64,000 nt of DNA from Podarcis raffonei. Its lineage: Eukaryota; Chordata; Lepidosauria; Squamata; Lacertidae. The notes beneath the pieces are model-generated. The model worked only from the letters and a program-made list of their open reading frames with translations. It did no database searches and had not been told where the DNA came from. Positions 10,910 to 22,024 of this stretch are shown here, piece by piece. Made by a program: the position numbers and the translations under genes. The stretch is from assembly GCF_027172205.1 (NCBI RefSeq), contig NC_070611.1, positions 11,205,479 through 11,269,478 on the forward strand. Direction: 5' to 3'. Position 1 is the stretch's first letter; each line of letters opens with the position of its first letter.

Positions 10910-12091
10910 TCAGAAATCTTTCCTGGCCCAGACTCCCCAAATTGCAATTAGGATGACCATGACAATGAGTGTGTAGAGTGTACCGACGGCGGTTTGCTCA
11001 TTTCGACACTGCTGTTTGCACCCACAAGAATTCTGCACTGCCTCTCCGGTGGTAGCAGCAGGTTTTGGCCTGTGAGCACGAAGGCAGTGTATTCTGCCGA
11101 AAGGAAAAAAGAAACAATAGATTTAGCCTGTTGCCACTACTAAAGTTTAAGGTGTTACTTTACAGAGAGTCTCTCCTAGCCCTACCTAAAGATGCTAAAG
11201 ATTAAAGCCTAACCCTAATCTTCCGCATGCAAAGTAGATGCTCTCTTACCAAACCCTTCCTTTCCCCAGGAAGTGTCCTAACTGTGCTACTTGTGTCTTA
11301 ACAATGTTGTATGAAGAAACCCTTAGTTCCTTCCATTGCATTGTTCCCGACACACACACACAAAACCAAACCCCATGTCAGCAGCCTCATTATTTATCCC
11401 CTAGTAGGTCTTTCATCACAGTAGTCTGAAGCTGCAGATAAAATATAGCATCATCCCGATCTTATGTAATTTGTAGCCCCGTCTCAGCTGGAATCCAATA
11501 TGGGTATGACTTTCAGATATCCTCATACCTTAGGAATTTGTCTGTACCTACCTATCGGCGTTTATTTACCAAAGCCAGACTAAACGTATTTCCCTCGGAA
11601 GTTCTAAATGGCAGACTGAGAGGCATCCCCTATCAGAATAGGCTTTGGTTATGTTCCCAGGACGTTGATTGCATGAAGCAGATCCTTCTGTATTGTGGGC
11701 AATATGAGCAAGCAAGGGATCAACTGATCAAACCCTCACTGGCAAATTTGCCAGGAAAATCCAAAGCCTCCCATATTAAATATCTTTTGGAAGACAGGTC
11801 AGATGATAGTACACTGGCCGTGGCAAAGTTTATTTCGGAGGTTATAAGAAACAAAGATCATTATGCCCTAGATAAAACAAAATGACTGCCTTTGTTTCTT
11901 CCATCTGTCTGTCTGGTCGTTTTAACCATATCTAGTTTTGGTGGGTCTTTGGATCACAATAAAGTTTTGGTTTGAATATAGTACCAGCATCCATAACATT
12001 TGCCTATCATGATGGAAAGCTCTGCATGACGTGCTCTCCTTTTGCTTTCCCTTTTACCAACATGTTTCACCTACCTTCTAGAGGCATGCAT
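10910..12091 (-). CDS. Candidate 66-residue single-pass membrane protein, two exons
   Basis: Coding exons on the - strand are 12091-12075 and 11093-10910. The ATG at 12091 has A at -3. The donor (AGAAG|gtaggt) and the acceptor after a strong pyrimidine tract (ttcttttttcctttcggcag) join in phase 2. The 66-residue product runs MHASRRIHCLRAHRP..., has a Cys-rich stretch (CGCKQQC, about residues 29-35), then a hydrophobic segment of about 18 residues (about 42-60, YTLIVMVILIAIW) and the tail GVWARKDF. A second frame across the same exons is also open (EELQEQS...CMPLEEYTAF), so frame choice rests mainly on the membrane segment. I do not recognise the protein. The intron contains a LINE fragment. 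A decaying gene or lizard-specific transcript is possible. Confidence 0.4.
11535..11890 (+). mobile_element. LINE C-terminal fragment (zf-RVT-like tail)
   Basis: An open frame of 115 codons reads RLFTKARLNVFPSEVLNGRL, then a Cys/His pattern around 'CSQDVDCMKQILLYCGQYEQ'. This is the layout of the C-terminal domain after reverse transcriptase in non-LTR elements seen widely in squamates. It lies opposite to, and inside the intron of, the candidate gene at 10,910-12,091. The LINE clade is not determined. Confidence 0.5.
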
Positions 12092-12712
12092 TCTTTTTCC
12101 TTGGTGGATTGCTCTTGCAACTCTTCCCTGAAAGCGCAAAACCAGCCGAGATCCCGTCAATCAGTGACCTGAAAGCCCTCAGTCGGTAGCAGTGATGCTG
12201 ACTTTGCACAGCTGAAGGAGGAGCGGAGAATTGAGATCCTCCGGGATACAACTTTGGAGCTGCTGCTGCTGCTGCTGTAAGTCATGAACTAACTAAACCA
12301 ATAGCACGTTCTCTCCCCTCGCTGACTGCTTGGGCCATTATAAACAGAAGCAGCTAAGTCTCTGCCAAATGTGGAGCAACGAAAGAAGCCCTCCCCGTTT
12401 GTAGCATGCGTGCGTGCAGAAGGGAGGTGTGCGAGAAGTGGGGGAGACACTTGGCTGACAAAATAGACTGCTCTGTTTTCAAGCCGCCCCTTATGCAGGA
12501 CACAGACATCTTTCCACGATTCTTCTCTTGTGATACAAGAACAGGAATTTCTTAAAACTGAGATCTTGCGGGTACCCCAAGGGCTCGCAATAGCCAGTCT
12601 GAGCGGGAGGCTTATTGAAAGTCACTTCTCAGAAATTAACTTCGGATTCTACACAATGGCATGTTTCTACTGGCATTGCACCACTTTGAAGGACAGGTGT
12701 GTGTCCCTAAAT

Positions 12713-13104
12713 CGGGGTAGGCAACCTAAGGCCCATGGGCCGAACACGGCCCAGTCGCCTTCTCAATCCGTCCCGTGGATGGTCCGGGAATCAGCGTGTT
12801 TTTACATGAGTAGAATGTGTCCTTTTATTTAAAATGCATCTCTGGGTTATTTGTGGGGCCTGCTTGGTGTTTTTACATGAGTAGAATGTGTGCTTTTATT
12901 TAAAATGCATCTCTGGGTTATTTGTGGGGCCTGCCTGGTGTTTTTACATGAGTAGAATGTGTGCTTTTATTTAAAATGCATCTCTGGGTTATTTGTGGGG
13001 CATAGGAACTTGTTCATCCCCCCCCCCCAAAATATAGTCCAGCCCACCACATGGTCTGAGGGACGGTGGACCGGCCCATGGCTGAAAAAGGTTGCTGACC
13101 CCTG
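12713..13104. mobile_element. hAT MITE with internal 71-bp triplication
   Basis: It is bordered by a perfect 8-bp target duplication CCCTAAAT (12705-12712 and 13105-13112). The ends are 'cggggtaggcaacctaaggccc' and the inverse '...ggttgctgacccctg', like Charlie-type hAT termini. Inside, a 71-bp unit beginning at 'tacatgagtagaatgtg' is repeated three times (12,803, 12,874, 12,945). The relative at 63,179-63,428 has one unit. Confidence 0.85.
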
Positions 13105-13334
13105 CCCTAAATAAACAAACTCCGACAGTCCCTCCCCAGTCCTCACACAGTACGCTGCCCAACAAACATATACAGCTTTATACCAGCAGGTTTGGAATAA
13201 AAGGAGTACAATTTCCTACATTACCTGCTCAGGTCTTCAGTACAGTAAGGCTTCTTTATTTAAATCAGGGGTATACAAGTTGCAACCTACCAAGCTGATA
13301 CCCGCCAATGTTCCTCCGATGAAAATAGGGACAT

Positions 13335-13490
13335 CCAATTCAATAATAATAATAATTAATTTATACCCCACTGAGTTGCCTCAGTCACTCTGGGCAGCTT
13401 CCAACAGATAAAAACATAATAAAACATTAAACATCAAAAAAACTTCCCTCTACAGTGCTGCCTTCAGATGTCTTCTAAAGGTTGTATCTC
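13335..13490 (-). mobile_element. L2/CR1-group LINE 3' end
   Basis: (AAT)n, then 'tttataccccactgagttgcctcagtcactctgggcagcttccaac' and 'cagatgtcttct' on the + strand are the reverse complement of the common LINE 3' end. 5'-truncated. Confidence 0.65.
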
Positions 13491-13574
13491 CTTGGCTCAG
13501 GGGTTGCAGAACTTCATACCCTCCAACATTTCTCTGATGAAAATAGGGACGTCCTAAGGAAAAGCAGGGGGCAG

Positions 13575-13605
13575 GGGTACCTTTACCTTTACCTTTAAGG
13601 AAAAG
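13575..13605 (+). repeat. Sauria SINE tail remnant
   Basis: 'aggggtacctttacctttacctttaagg' matches the 3' tail repeat of the Sauria SINE copies; nothing else of the element is present. Confidence 0.35.
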
Positions 13606-13689
13606 CAGGACATTCCAGGATCAAATCAGAAACCAGGACGGCTTCTGTAAATCCGGGACTGTTCTTGGAAAATAGGAACACATGGAGGG

Positions 13690-14980
13690 CCACCTTCCTG
13701 GTTCCTTTATCCTGTACTTTCTAAATTTTCAGTGTGAAAATCCAGCTCTTCTGGCTGGCCACAGATAGGAGAGAGAACAGAAGAGGGAAAGCAACATCAG
13801 AGACAGCGCTTTCACTCAAATCTTTTTCTGAGGGGTGGGGAACGTATGTCAAGTTTGCCTCTCCGCTGCCAAAAGCAAAAATAGAAAGATGGATTTTCTT
13901 CCTCTCCAACAGAAGTTCAAAAGCCATTGTTATGCTCTTTGTCATAGTTTTTCTTGGCTCTTGCAAATGTGAGCCAGCAGCTCTGACACATTTTGAAAAG
14001 CCCTGGCATTTCTGTAGCATACATTTTCTGAGCCAAAACAAATTATACTTCACCCACAGCTAATAATGTGAATAGGAGCAGCCATCAAGAGATTTTAAAA
14101 AAATAAATGTAAACAAACAAACAAAAACTGGTGTGAAGGGTCTTTAGGGCTTGAAATTTATGGAGAAACTTTAAAATGATTCACAACCTATAAAAAGCAC
14201 TGTGCATTTAAACTCAAAGTGAGACTTGCCTGGAAAACTTTCATGAAAGCAATCCATCATCTGCTCTTCTTTTCCAGCGCTCGTAAGTGGAAAAGGAATC
14301 GTAAAAACCAACAGTAAAAATCAGGAGAAGGTTGCAGAAATGGAAGCGAGGTCCCAAGATGAAACTGATAAGATATTTATGAAATCATCTCCAGACATAT
14401 TATTCCTAATTGCAATGTATGAAACAGGACAAATTGTGCTATGGCTTTAGTGACGCACTAAATATGCTTCATCGTTCCGGACTGAGAGCCAGAATAAGTA
14501 TCGTGACTAAATTTATGGGCTGAAAGCTCATAGTTGAAAGCTTGGTCCAGCCCCAAATTTGCTAGATGGCCTTATGAGAGCCTTTACCTCAGCCTTGCGC
14601 CCCTTGCTCCATGTACAATGCTGGAATAACAGTCAAATCTGCATTTAGAGCACATGGTTTGCCCCAGTTCAGGATCCAAGGTGCCACAGGCTAGCTTAGC
14701 TCCTCCTCACCCACAGAAATCCCTGTTTTGGGGATTGCTGTTGGCGGCTGCCACCAGGAACCCCATTCCCACACATTCAGCAAGTGGAATAGGGGAGCAC
14801 AACACTGGCATCACAGAGGGCAGCAGAGCAGGGCCCTGATCCAGGACCGGCCCTCCCAGGAGGCAAGGTGAGGCCTCGGGTGGCATGATCTACAGGGGCA
14901 ACAGATACCAATGCCAACACTGATGCCAAAATCCAGCATTGGCTCAGCTCTGCGAGTGCAGCTTTCTCCCGATTGAAGTG
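13690..14980. other. Intergenic stretch without recognised features
   Basis: Opposite-strand open frames of about 110 codons overlap at 13,721-14,063 but show no family resemblance. No exon-like splice pairs or named repeats were seen. Confidence 0.35.
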
Positions 14981-14984
14981 CAGA

Positions 14985-15680
14985 GTGTTTGAGGACTGGG
15001 ACATTTGCAGGGAAACCAAAATGCTTGTTTACAAAGCTATTGTACTACCAAGCTTACTGTATGCTTGTGAAACATGGACCACTTATAAACGCCATCTCCA
15101 ACTGCTCAAAAGATTCCATCAATAGTGTCTCTGAAAATTTTTACACATCACCTGGGAAGACAGGTGAACTAATTACAAGTGTACTGGAAGAAGCAAAGAT
15201 CACCAGTGTCAAAGCAATGATGCTTCAACATCAACTTTGTTGGACTGGTCGTGTTGTTTGGATGCCTGATTATTGTCTTCCGAAGCAACTACTCTATTCT
15301 GAACTTAAAAGTGGAAAGCGTAATGTGGTGGTCAACAAAAGAGGTTTAAAGACTGTCTCAAGGCAAATCTTTAAAAATGTAGTAAAAACACCATCAATTG
15401 GGAAACACTTTCCTGCAAGCGCTCCAATTGGAGAACAGCCTTTACCAAATGTGTCATGGGCTTTGAAGGCACTCAAACTCAGGACGCAAGGGAGAAATGT
15501 TCTAAGAGGAAGGTACGCTTGGCAAATCCACACCGTGACCAATTTCCGCCCAGAAACCAATGTCCCCACTGTGGAAGGACGTGTGGATCCAGAATTGGCC
15601 TCCACAGTCACTTACGGACTCATTGTTAAAACCGTGTTTATGGAAGACAATCTTACTCGGCTACGAGGGATCGCCAAAGA
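14985..15680 (+). mobile_element. RTE-like LINE, C-terminal half
   Basis: Read in shifting frames, it encodes MLVYKAIVLPSLLYACETW, then the tail with HQLCWTGRVVWMPD, and ends with a C2H2-like CPHC...HSHLRTHC motif. This type is often misnamed craniofacial development protein 2-like in databases. The copy is frameshifted and 5'-truncated. It is the longest of five pieces of this family in the window. Confidence 0.75.
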
Positions 15681-15839
15681 AGAAGAGGTGCTATCCCTGG
15701 ACTGCAGATTCCTTCCCTGCTTGTTTATATGGTGGGTGAAATTTGGCAATGAGATACTACGACCCTCCACATCATAAAGCCACTATGATACCAACTTATG
15801 ATACATTCTGAGGTTTAGAGTTCTAAATAGACTTTATCC

Positions 15840-16140
15840 CCAAAAGGACTATTTTTTTTCGTTGTTTCCGGTTTCTTCCTGACACGGTAAGGGTGAGTCA
15901 GCAGTCAGCATTTGTCCCCGCCATTTTCGCCTCTCTTCAATCCTTTCTCCCTCCTTCCCTGTCTTCATTTTCCTTCCTGCGTTTCTCTCCTCCCACCTCC
16001 CAAGGCAATCTCGCGTCGTCTTGCCTCTCCCTCTCCTGGCTCTTCTCAATCTCAATCTCATCGCTCTCGTTCTCCCCTAACTCCCTTTTTCTGCAATAGG
16101 GTGTGCTCCACCATAGCGGAGCACCTTCCCTCGACCCGTC
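15840..16140. other. Pyrimidine-rich tract
   Basis: The + strand from about 15,850 to 16,090 is dominated by C and T (ctctcttcaatcctttctcc type runs). The open frames of 68-77 codons here are low-complexity Ser/Pro/Phe and not credible as genes. Confidence 0.45.
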
Positions 16141-16163
16141 TCTGAGCGCAGCACACCAGAAGC

Positions 16164-16310
16164 TCATTCTATGTCCTCAATAAGGAGGTCTTCTGGAAGA
16201 GAATGAAAAAGAGAGACTTTCTGTATCCGAGAAAGGTATAACAGTTCTCCCAATCCAAGTCATTCTATATCTTCGACAATGATGTCCTCTGGAAGAGAAT
16301 GAAAAAGAGA
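16164..16310. repeat. 50-bp direct repeat, 97 bp apart
   Basis: Bases 16,164-16,213 and 16,261-16,310 match over 50 bp, the last 26 (tctggaagagaatgaaaaagagag-like) almost exactly. The cause is not clear. Confidence 0.6.
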
Positions 16311-16538
16311 TTGACTTCACAGCCTTTCTCAACTAAGCATTCTAAACAATACCCAAACCCAAGGGTTCAGCCACCTCAGCTTTTGTAGCTGGAGTCAGTC
16401 AGGGCCCTGCCTACTGAGACGGAGTGAAAAAGGCCTGCAAGGCACAGCAAATACAGCAAGAAGGCCTGGGAGGTCTTTCCCGGGCATGAACCATAAAGCT
16501 ACTAAGTGAAAAGTCCCAAGGTATGGAGATTCATTTAC

Positions 16539-17547
16539 CTTCTTCAGGTGCTGGGCACATGTGCGGCAGCTGTCGTAGGGCTATTGCCTTCTGCAGAGGA
16601 AAGAGAAAGCTGGATCAGACGCCTTTTGTGACATTACAAAACCCACCATTAACGGGTGCAAGGGAGCCCACAAGCAGGCCCAAGCCAGGAAAGAGTGGCC
16701 TCCCTCAGGCCTGGGCCCAATCCCTTGCCCCAGAGGACCTCCATGGGCCCTGCAGCCTCCTGGGCAGAGGTGGAAGGGCAGCACCAGGGAAGAGGGCAGG
16801 CCATGCCTCTGGCATCATCCTGACACCCCAGGGACACACGCCACATTATTTGCATTAGGTGCTTTGGGAGCCTTTTGGAGGGTGGGGGTGGAAGTATTCA
16901 GAGACTGCAGAATTGGGGGCAAAGACCACGGTCAGCGGGCAGAGGGTCTGGGGGATCCACTCCCTCCTCTTTTGTTCCCCCCAGTACTAACCTCAGGCTT
17001 CGGAAGAGTCTCAAAGAGCTTCGGCACAACTGCAACAAGAGAAGGACATGGGGACAGGTTAGTTCGTCCCTTTGCAGCTTCCAAGATTATTCTAATAATC
17101 TTCTGCTTGGTTCCCCTGCTTCTACACTCCTCCTACAGGGGTGGCAAACCCCAGGCCTTGGGGGCCAGTCTTGGCCTGCAGCCCCCCGAATGTGGCCCTC
17201 TAGCTGACCACTGTCCCCCTGCCCTGTCCTACCAGCTGCCTCGGCCTCCTGCTTCCACCAGAAATGCTTCCTCTCCTCTCTCAGTCAATAGCATCTTCAT
17301 CAACCCCACAAAAGTGACTGGCCACAGGGGTGGGTTTCCAGATGCTGGACCAGATGAACCTTGGGTCAAAGCCAGCAGTTTGGCTCTTTTGGGTATTTTT
17401 CTTACTAGCTTCCCCTCCCCCACAAATCCTATCCCCTGAGCTGCCCCCCCAGCCTATTCCTGCCCTTCCCTTCCAAAAATGGCACGGGAGGCACTTCCTC
17501 ACCTGGGAGTCACAGGCTGCTTCTCGCGCTGGAGCGGGGCTACTTTC
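16539..17547 (-). other. Exon-like segments on the - strand
   Basis: Three short pieces have good splice borders on the - strand: 17,547-17,503 (acag|GAAAG...CCCAG|gtgagg), 17,029-16,992 (tgttgcag|TTGTG...CCTGAG|gttagt) and 16,590-16,539 (tcctctgcag|AAGGC...GAAG|gtaaat). The last two join in frame: (V)PKLFETLPKPE then KAIALRQLPHMCPAPEE. The first does not join them in an open frame. A diverged duplicate of the first lies at about 17,700-17,750; the two share the VAPLQ..(K/E)QPV text. No gene family is recognised. Confidence 0.25.
17125..17215. mobile_element. hAT MITE terminal fragment
   Basis: 'caggggtggcaaaccccaggccttgggggcc...ggcctgcagccccccgaatgtggccc' resembles the left end of the hAT MITEs at 12,713 and 63,179. 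No target duplication was found. Confidence 0.35.
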
Positions 17548-17989
17548 CTGTTCTTTCTGAGGCAATGGCACCTCCTAGGGGATCGGGCACCCCCGATGGC
17601 ACCCCTAGGAGGGTGAATCGCTCCGTCACTGTGGGCAGATCGCCCCTCCTCTGGGTGCCCGTCTTCTTTGATGTTCTGGCTTCCCCCGCCACTGGCCACA
17701 GGCTGTTCCTTGTGCTGGAGCGGGGCCACTTCATTGCTCCTTTCTGGCTGCATGAAGCTTCTCAGCCACTTGAACCTAGAAGAGGTGATTCAGAACAGAA
17801 ATACGTTTAGCCTAATAGAGAATTGCCAGCACATCCCTCCCAATTCCTTCCCTCCTGCAGCTGAATGAACTGTAGGACTTCATAACTCCTGCAAAGGGGC
17901 AGCCAAGAGCATTCAGGGCTTGGAGAGAAAGGAGGTACCAGCTCCTGCCATTCCAGGACCGAGAGAGCCTGGCTACCCTAGTTCAGGCC

Positions 17990-18225
17990 CTGATTGCTTC
18001 AAGACTGGATTACTGCCATGCACTGTACGTGGGGAAGCCCAGCCAGATGGGTGGGGTATAAATAATAAATCATTATTATTATTATTGTGCTTGACCTGGA
18101 AGCTGAAGTTAGTGCAGGATGCTGCAGCGTGAGTGCTGACAGGAGCGAGGCCTTGTCAACATTTAATATCTACATTGTTTTACCTTCTTGTAAACCGCTT
18201 CGAGGTGTGAGATATATATATACAT
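17990..18225 (+). mobile_element. Two LINE 3'-end fragments
   Basis: 'gactggattactgccatgcactgtacgtggggaagcccagccagatgg' joins ORF text (LDYCHALYVG) directly to the L2-type 3' end and (ATT)n, an internal deletion. It is followed by a second fragment ending 'gtaaaccgcttcgaggtgtgagatatata'. Confidence 0.6.
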
Positions 18226-18229
18226 GTAT

Positions 18230-18885
18230 GTATACACAGTGAAGTGGTATATAGATTTTATGAAACAAACAAAATAAATAGGGAGATGGGAGGGATTTTT
18301 GCCCCATCGAATAGCAGAGCTTTGGGTCATTCACATCAATGGGCATTTCTTCACATAACACTTAATTGGTTTATGAAATTGGCAGCCAAAAGATGTGCAA
18401 AGGACGACTGCCTTGCAAGGTTGGAAAGAGGGGGCGTCACACCTCTACACTGAGGAAGAGGAGGAGAGTATTTGCGATTATGATCTGAAATAGATACAGT
18501 ATGTAGAACTTCCAGGTTTGGAGGCAATCTACCACTGAAGCCACCTGTTAGAGGACAATCAACAGGATTGGGCTATTCCTTGTGGGCTTTCTGGATACAT
18601 TGGTTGGCCACTGGACCAAACAGGCCTTTGCTCTCCTTTTCCTGCTATGCTATATCCCATGAAGGATTGCAACACTCCACCCCAAAGGAAAGAGAAACAT
18701 TGCCAGCATTTAAAGGGTGCCTCCGCCTAGTCTTTGAAGGACAGCCCTGCCCAGAGAGGGAGGAGACCGCTAGGTGGGACCTCCAAGCATCAAGTGGTCC
18801 AAGAAGACGAGCAGGCCAAGAGAGGAAGGTGGTGGCGTCTTGCTTACAGACCCACAGAAAGGGCTTGATGGAGAGATGGAAGATT
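18230..18885. other. Intergenic stretch without recognised features
   Basis: An open frame of 118 codons (18,568-18,924) runs into the SINE at 18,885 and has no family resemblance. No splice structure was seen. Confidence 0.3.
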
Positions 18886-19110
18886 GAGGCGGGGAGACAT
18901 GTAGTAGTTAGAGTGCTGGACTAGGGGGACCTGGAAGACCAGGGTTCAAATCTTCATGAAGCTCACTGATTGACCTTCAGCCGGTCTTTTCCCCCTCAGC
19001 CTAGCCTACTTTTCAGGGTTGATGTGAGGGTAAAAACTGGTGGCGGGGAGAACCATGTATGCCATCTTGAGCTCCTGGGAGGATGGCTGGCCTATGAATG
19101 TAAACAATGA
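18885..19110 (+). mobile_element. tRNA-derived SINE
   Basis: The head 'gtagttagagtgctggactaggggg...gggttcaaatctt' gives A-box and B-box-like sequences. The body 'agctcactgattgaccttcagccgg...agcctagcctacttttcagggttg' and tail 'gccatcttgagctcctgggagg' are those of a common squamate SINE distinct from Sauria. Confidence 0.65.
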
Positions 19111-19884
19111 ATGTAATTGATGAGATGGGAGAGGAGAGGAAATAGGAAGGCAGGGAAAGAGTGTGGAGGAGCTGAGTTCGGGAGGGGAGTGACTGGTCAA
19201 GACAATTTCAGGGGGCTGAGGCTGTGCAGGGGATTCCAGGACCCCACCCCAGGAGACATAGAGAAGGGGAAGAAATCCTACTTACACTCTGAACATGGTG
19301 CCCAAATCTAAATCCAAATGCTCTGCTTACTCTCCAACCACCAATAGAACGTACGCCTCTCTCTCTACCTCTCCTCACTACCCCACAATGGACACCTGTA
19401 GTTGGTGGGTTTTAAGGGAGAAGCAGGAGATGTCACAAAGGAGGGCAGGTCATTGTTCCCATGGCAACCCACCCACCTGGACCCTGGGCCAAACTTACCC
19501 CTCCTGATGTTGCTTCAGAACTTTGAAGCACCTGCTGTTCCGTCTGCAGGTGAATCTTCTCTTTTGGAGTTCATGTTTTTATATCAGATCATTCTTCATT
19601 CAGCCCCATTTCCAAAGGGAGACAATCCCAAAGTCCCTTGAAATGCAGTAGAAGACTCCCAAGTCTAGGGGTGTCCATAGCACAGGATTAGACAATCTGC
19701 TTTGCATTATCCCCATCCTCATAGATAATCCTGGATGACCTCTCCAGGTGGGGCAGAGAATGTTCCCTGTCTGAAACCCGGGAGAGATGCTGCCGGTCAG
19801 TGTAGACGATGCTGAGGTGGATGGGTGGATTCTGGCCTCTGTAATGAAGCAATAGGCAAAGGGTCCTGAAGCAGAACGTGGGGG

Positions 19885-19985
19885 GGGGGCATCTGTCAGG
19901 GACTCTTCACTGTGATTCCTGCATTGCAGGGGGTTGGGCTAGATGGCCTTTGGTGTGACCCCCAGTTCCACGATTCTGTAATTCG
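19885..19985 (+). mobile_element. tRNA-Lys-derived SINE, 3' tail
   Basis: 'attcctgcattgcagggggttgggctagatggcc...ccagttccacgattctgtaattc' is the tail also seen at 2855. The head is missing. Confidence 0.6.
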
Positions 19986-20220
19986 AGGTTTGTACTCTGT
20001 ACTGGGTCCTGGTATATTTATGCGGCATCACTTTTCTATATGCCTGCTTCACTCCTTGGAGACCTAGTTCATTCACCCTTCAAAAGCATGTCTTTAATGT
20101 GGTACCTCGTCAAACGTGCACACCTCATTCCTGGCATCTATCTGCCCTGTGCACACTACAAACACATTTGTATTACAAACAACAACAACAACCAAACAGC
20201 AAATCACCAATTCTGCATTG

Positions 20221-20247
20221 AACACACACACACACACACACACACAT
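20221..20247. repeat. (CA)n microsatellite
   Basis: About 13 CA units. Confidence 0.9.
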
Positions 20248-20659
20248 GATTTTCATTACATTTTCTGTTTTGCAATTTAGAATATTCATTTTTTACATAA
20301 ACTAAACTATTCAGTATTCCATTACTGTATTACATCCATCAAAACTTATTTACATTGTTGAATTTATCTTAAAGCTGCCAATGTTTTCAAGTATACACAA
20401 TTCCCCCCCATATATTCAATAAACATTTTCCAATCTTCTTTAAACGTATGTTTTTCTTGTTCTCTTATTCTATATGTTAGGTCTGCAAACTGTGCATAAT
20501 CCATCAGTTGAAGTTGCCATTCTTTAGTTAGATGTTAGCCCTGCCCTATAAATCTGTTGATTAGAATTCCGTTCCTCAATTTAAAAAACCCCTGTTTAAT
20601 TCCCCCCAGTGTGTTCCCTGGGTGTAACCCATGTCTGGTGATCTAGTAGGAGTGGCCCA

Positions 20660-21211
20660 AAGGGCCACAATAAATGTGATTATGTGTACCCCTGTAAATC
20701 CTTGAGTATGCTTCTAATAGAGAGATTATGGTAGCCTGTTACTTTATGAAACTGATGATTTTTCAACATGTGCCACCCTCGTTGGGGGCAGAAATACAGC
20801 TAATATGTAAATCACAAAGATACAGCACAAAGCTAGAACATAAGTTGCTCCGTGATGCAAATGGCTGCACGTGACACAGGTTCCCAACATGCACACTAAC
20901 ACAATGTATTCCTGCAAGGTCATCACAGAACACGGTGGGAATCCGAGCTAAGTCAGCAGAAACAGCCAATGCTTATGCATATGATTGATCTATCAACTTA
21001 AATGAGGTAATGATGTAAGATTGATGGAAATTTAAATGCTTTGTTTGAAACTTTATAAATACCACTGTCCGTCCACTGGGCGGGGTGCAACTTTTGTGGA
21101 GCTATCCCATTGTAACCTATTGCTTTGCAATAAACGTTGGACTTCTACCCCCCAGTCTCCTGAGTTTTCTTTATTAGCATAATGCAGGAGATAAGGCATT
21201 ATTTGCTTACA
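20660..21211 (+). mobile_element. Solo LTR of an endogenous retrovirus (fossil)
   Basis: A promoter-like TATAAAT (21,054-21,060) is followed 75 bases later by AATAAA (21,129-21,134), then about 75 bases ending ...ttgcttacaaca. This is the U3-R-U5 layout of an LTR. The left end (TGTG near 20,674) is uncertain and no clean short target duplication was found. No internal gag, pol or env is adjacent. It looks moderately old. Confidence 0.4.
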
Positions 21212-21224
21212 ACAATCTGAGTGC

Positions 21225-21880
21225 GCATTTGTGTGTATGTGTGCATATGGGCCAATAAATCATGGCATATGCCCCCTACGCTCAGCAGACGGTACCACAC
21301 TTCTAAAAGATAAAGAAGCTATTGCACTGCACTGGAAAGAACATTACCAACATCTCTTTAACCACAACTTCCCTGTAGCTGCTGAGGTCCTCTCACAAAT
21401 TTCGCAAAAACAAGTTAGAGATGAGCTTGCAGTATCTCCAAATCTGGGAGAGTTGTGTACTGCTATTAACCAAATGAAAAACAACAAAGCCTGAACTTTA
21501 AAATGGAAAGCGTAATGCTGGTGGTCAACAAAAGAGGTTTAAAGACTCTCTCAAGGCAAATCTAAAAAAATGTAGTATAAACACTGACAACTGGGAAACA
21601 CTGGCCTGCAAGCACACCAATTGGAGAACAGCCTTTACCAAAGGTGTCATGGGCTTTGAAGACGTTCTAACACAGGACACAAGGGAGAAACGTTCTAAGA
21701 GGAAGGCATGCTTGGCAAATCCACACCGTGATCAACTCCTGCCCGGAAACCTATATCCCCACTGTAGAAGGACATGTGGATCTAGAATTGGCCTCCATGG
21801 TCACTTACGGACTCACTATTAAGACTGCGTTCATGGAAGACAATCATACTCGGCTACGAGTGATTGTCAAAGAAGAAGAT
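21225..21880 (+). mobile_element. RTE-like LINE with large internal deletion
   Basis: Bases 21,231-21,490 encode reverse-transcriptase text (SPNLGELCTAINQMKNNKA). From about 21,491 the sequence jumps to the C-terminal tail, ending in the C2H2-like motif near 21,830. The middle of the RT is missing. It starts a few bases after the solo LTR. Confidence 0.75.
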
Positions 21881-22024
21881 AGATCTTTATTCCCCTTTGT
21901 TTCTGATGTCGATCTTCACTCCTCTCCTTCTTCCCCTGGCAGTGAAAGGGACCCCATTTCATGGTCCGCCGGGTGCCAAAATGCATTGGGTTTGCCCTGC
22001 CCTAATCCATACACACTTGCAGCC

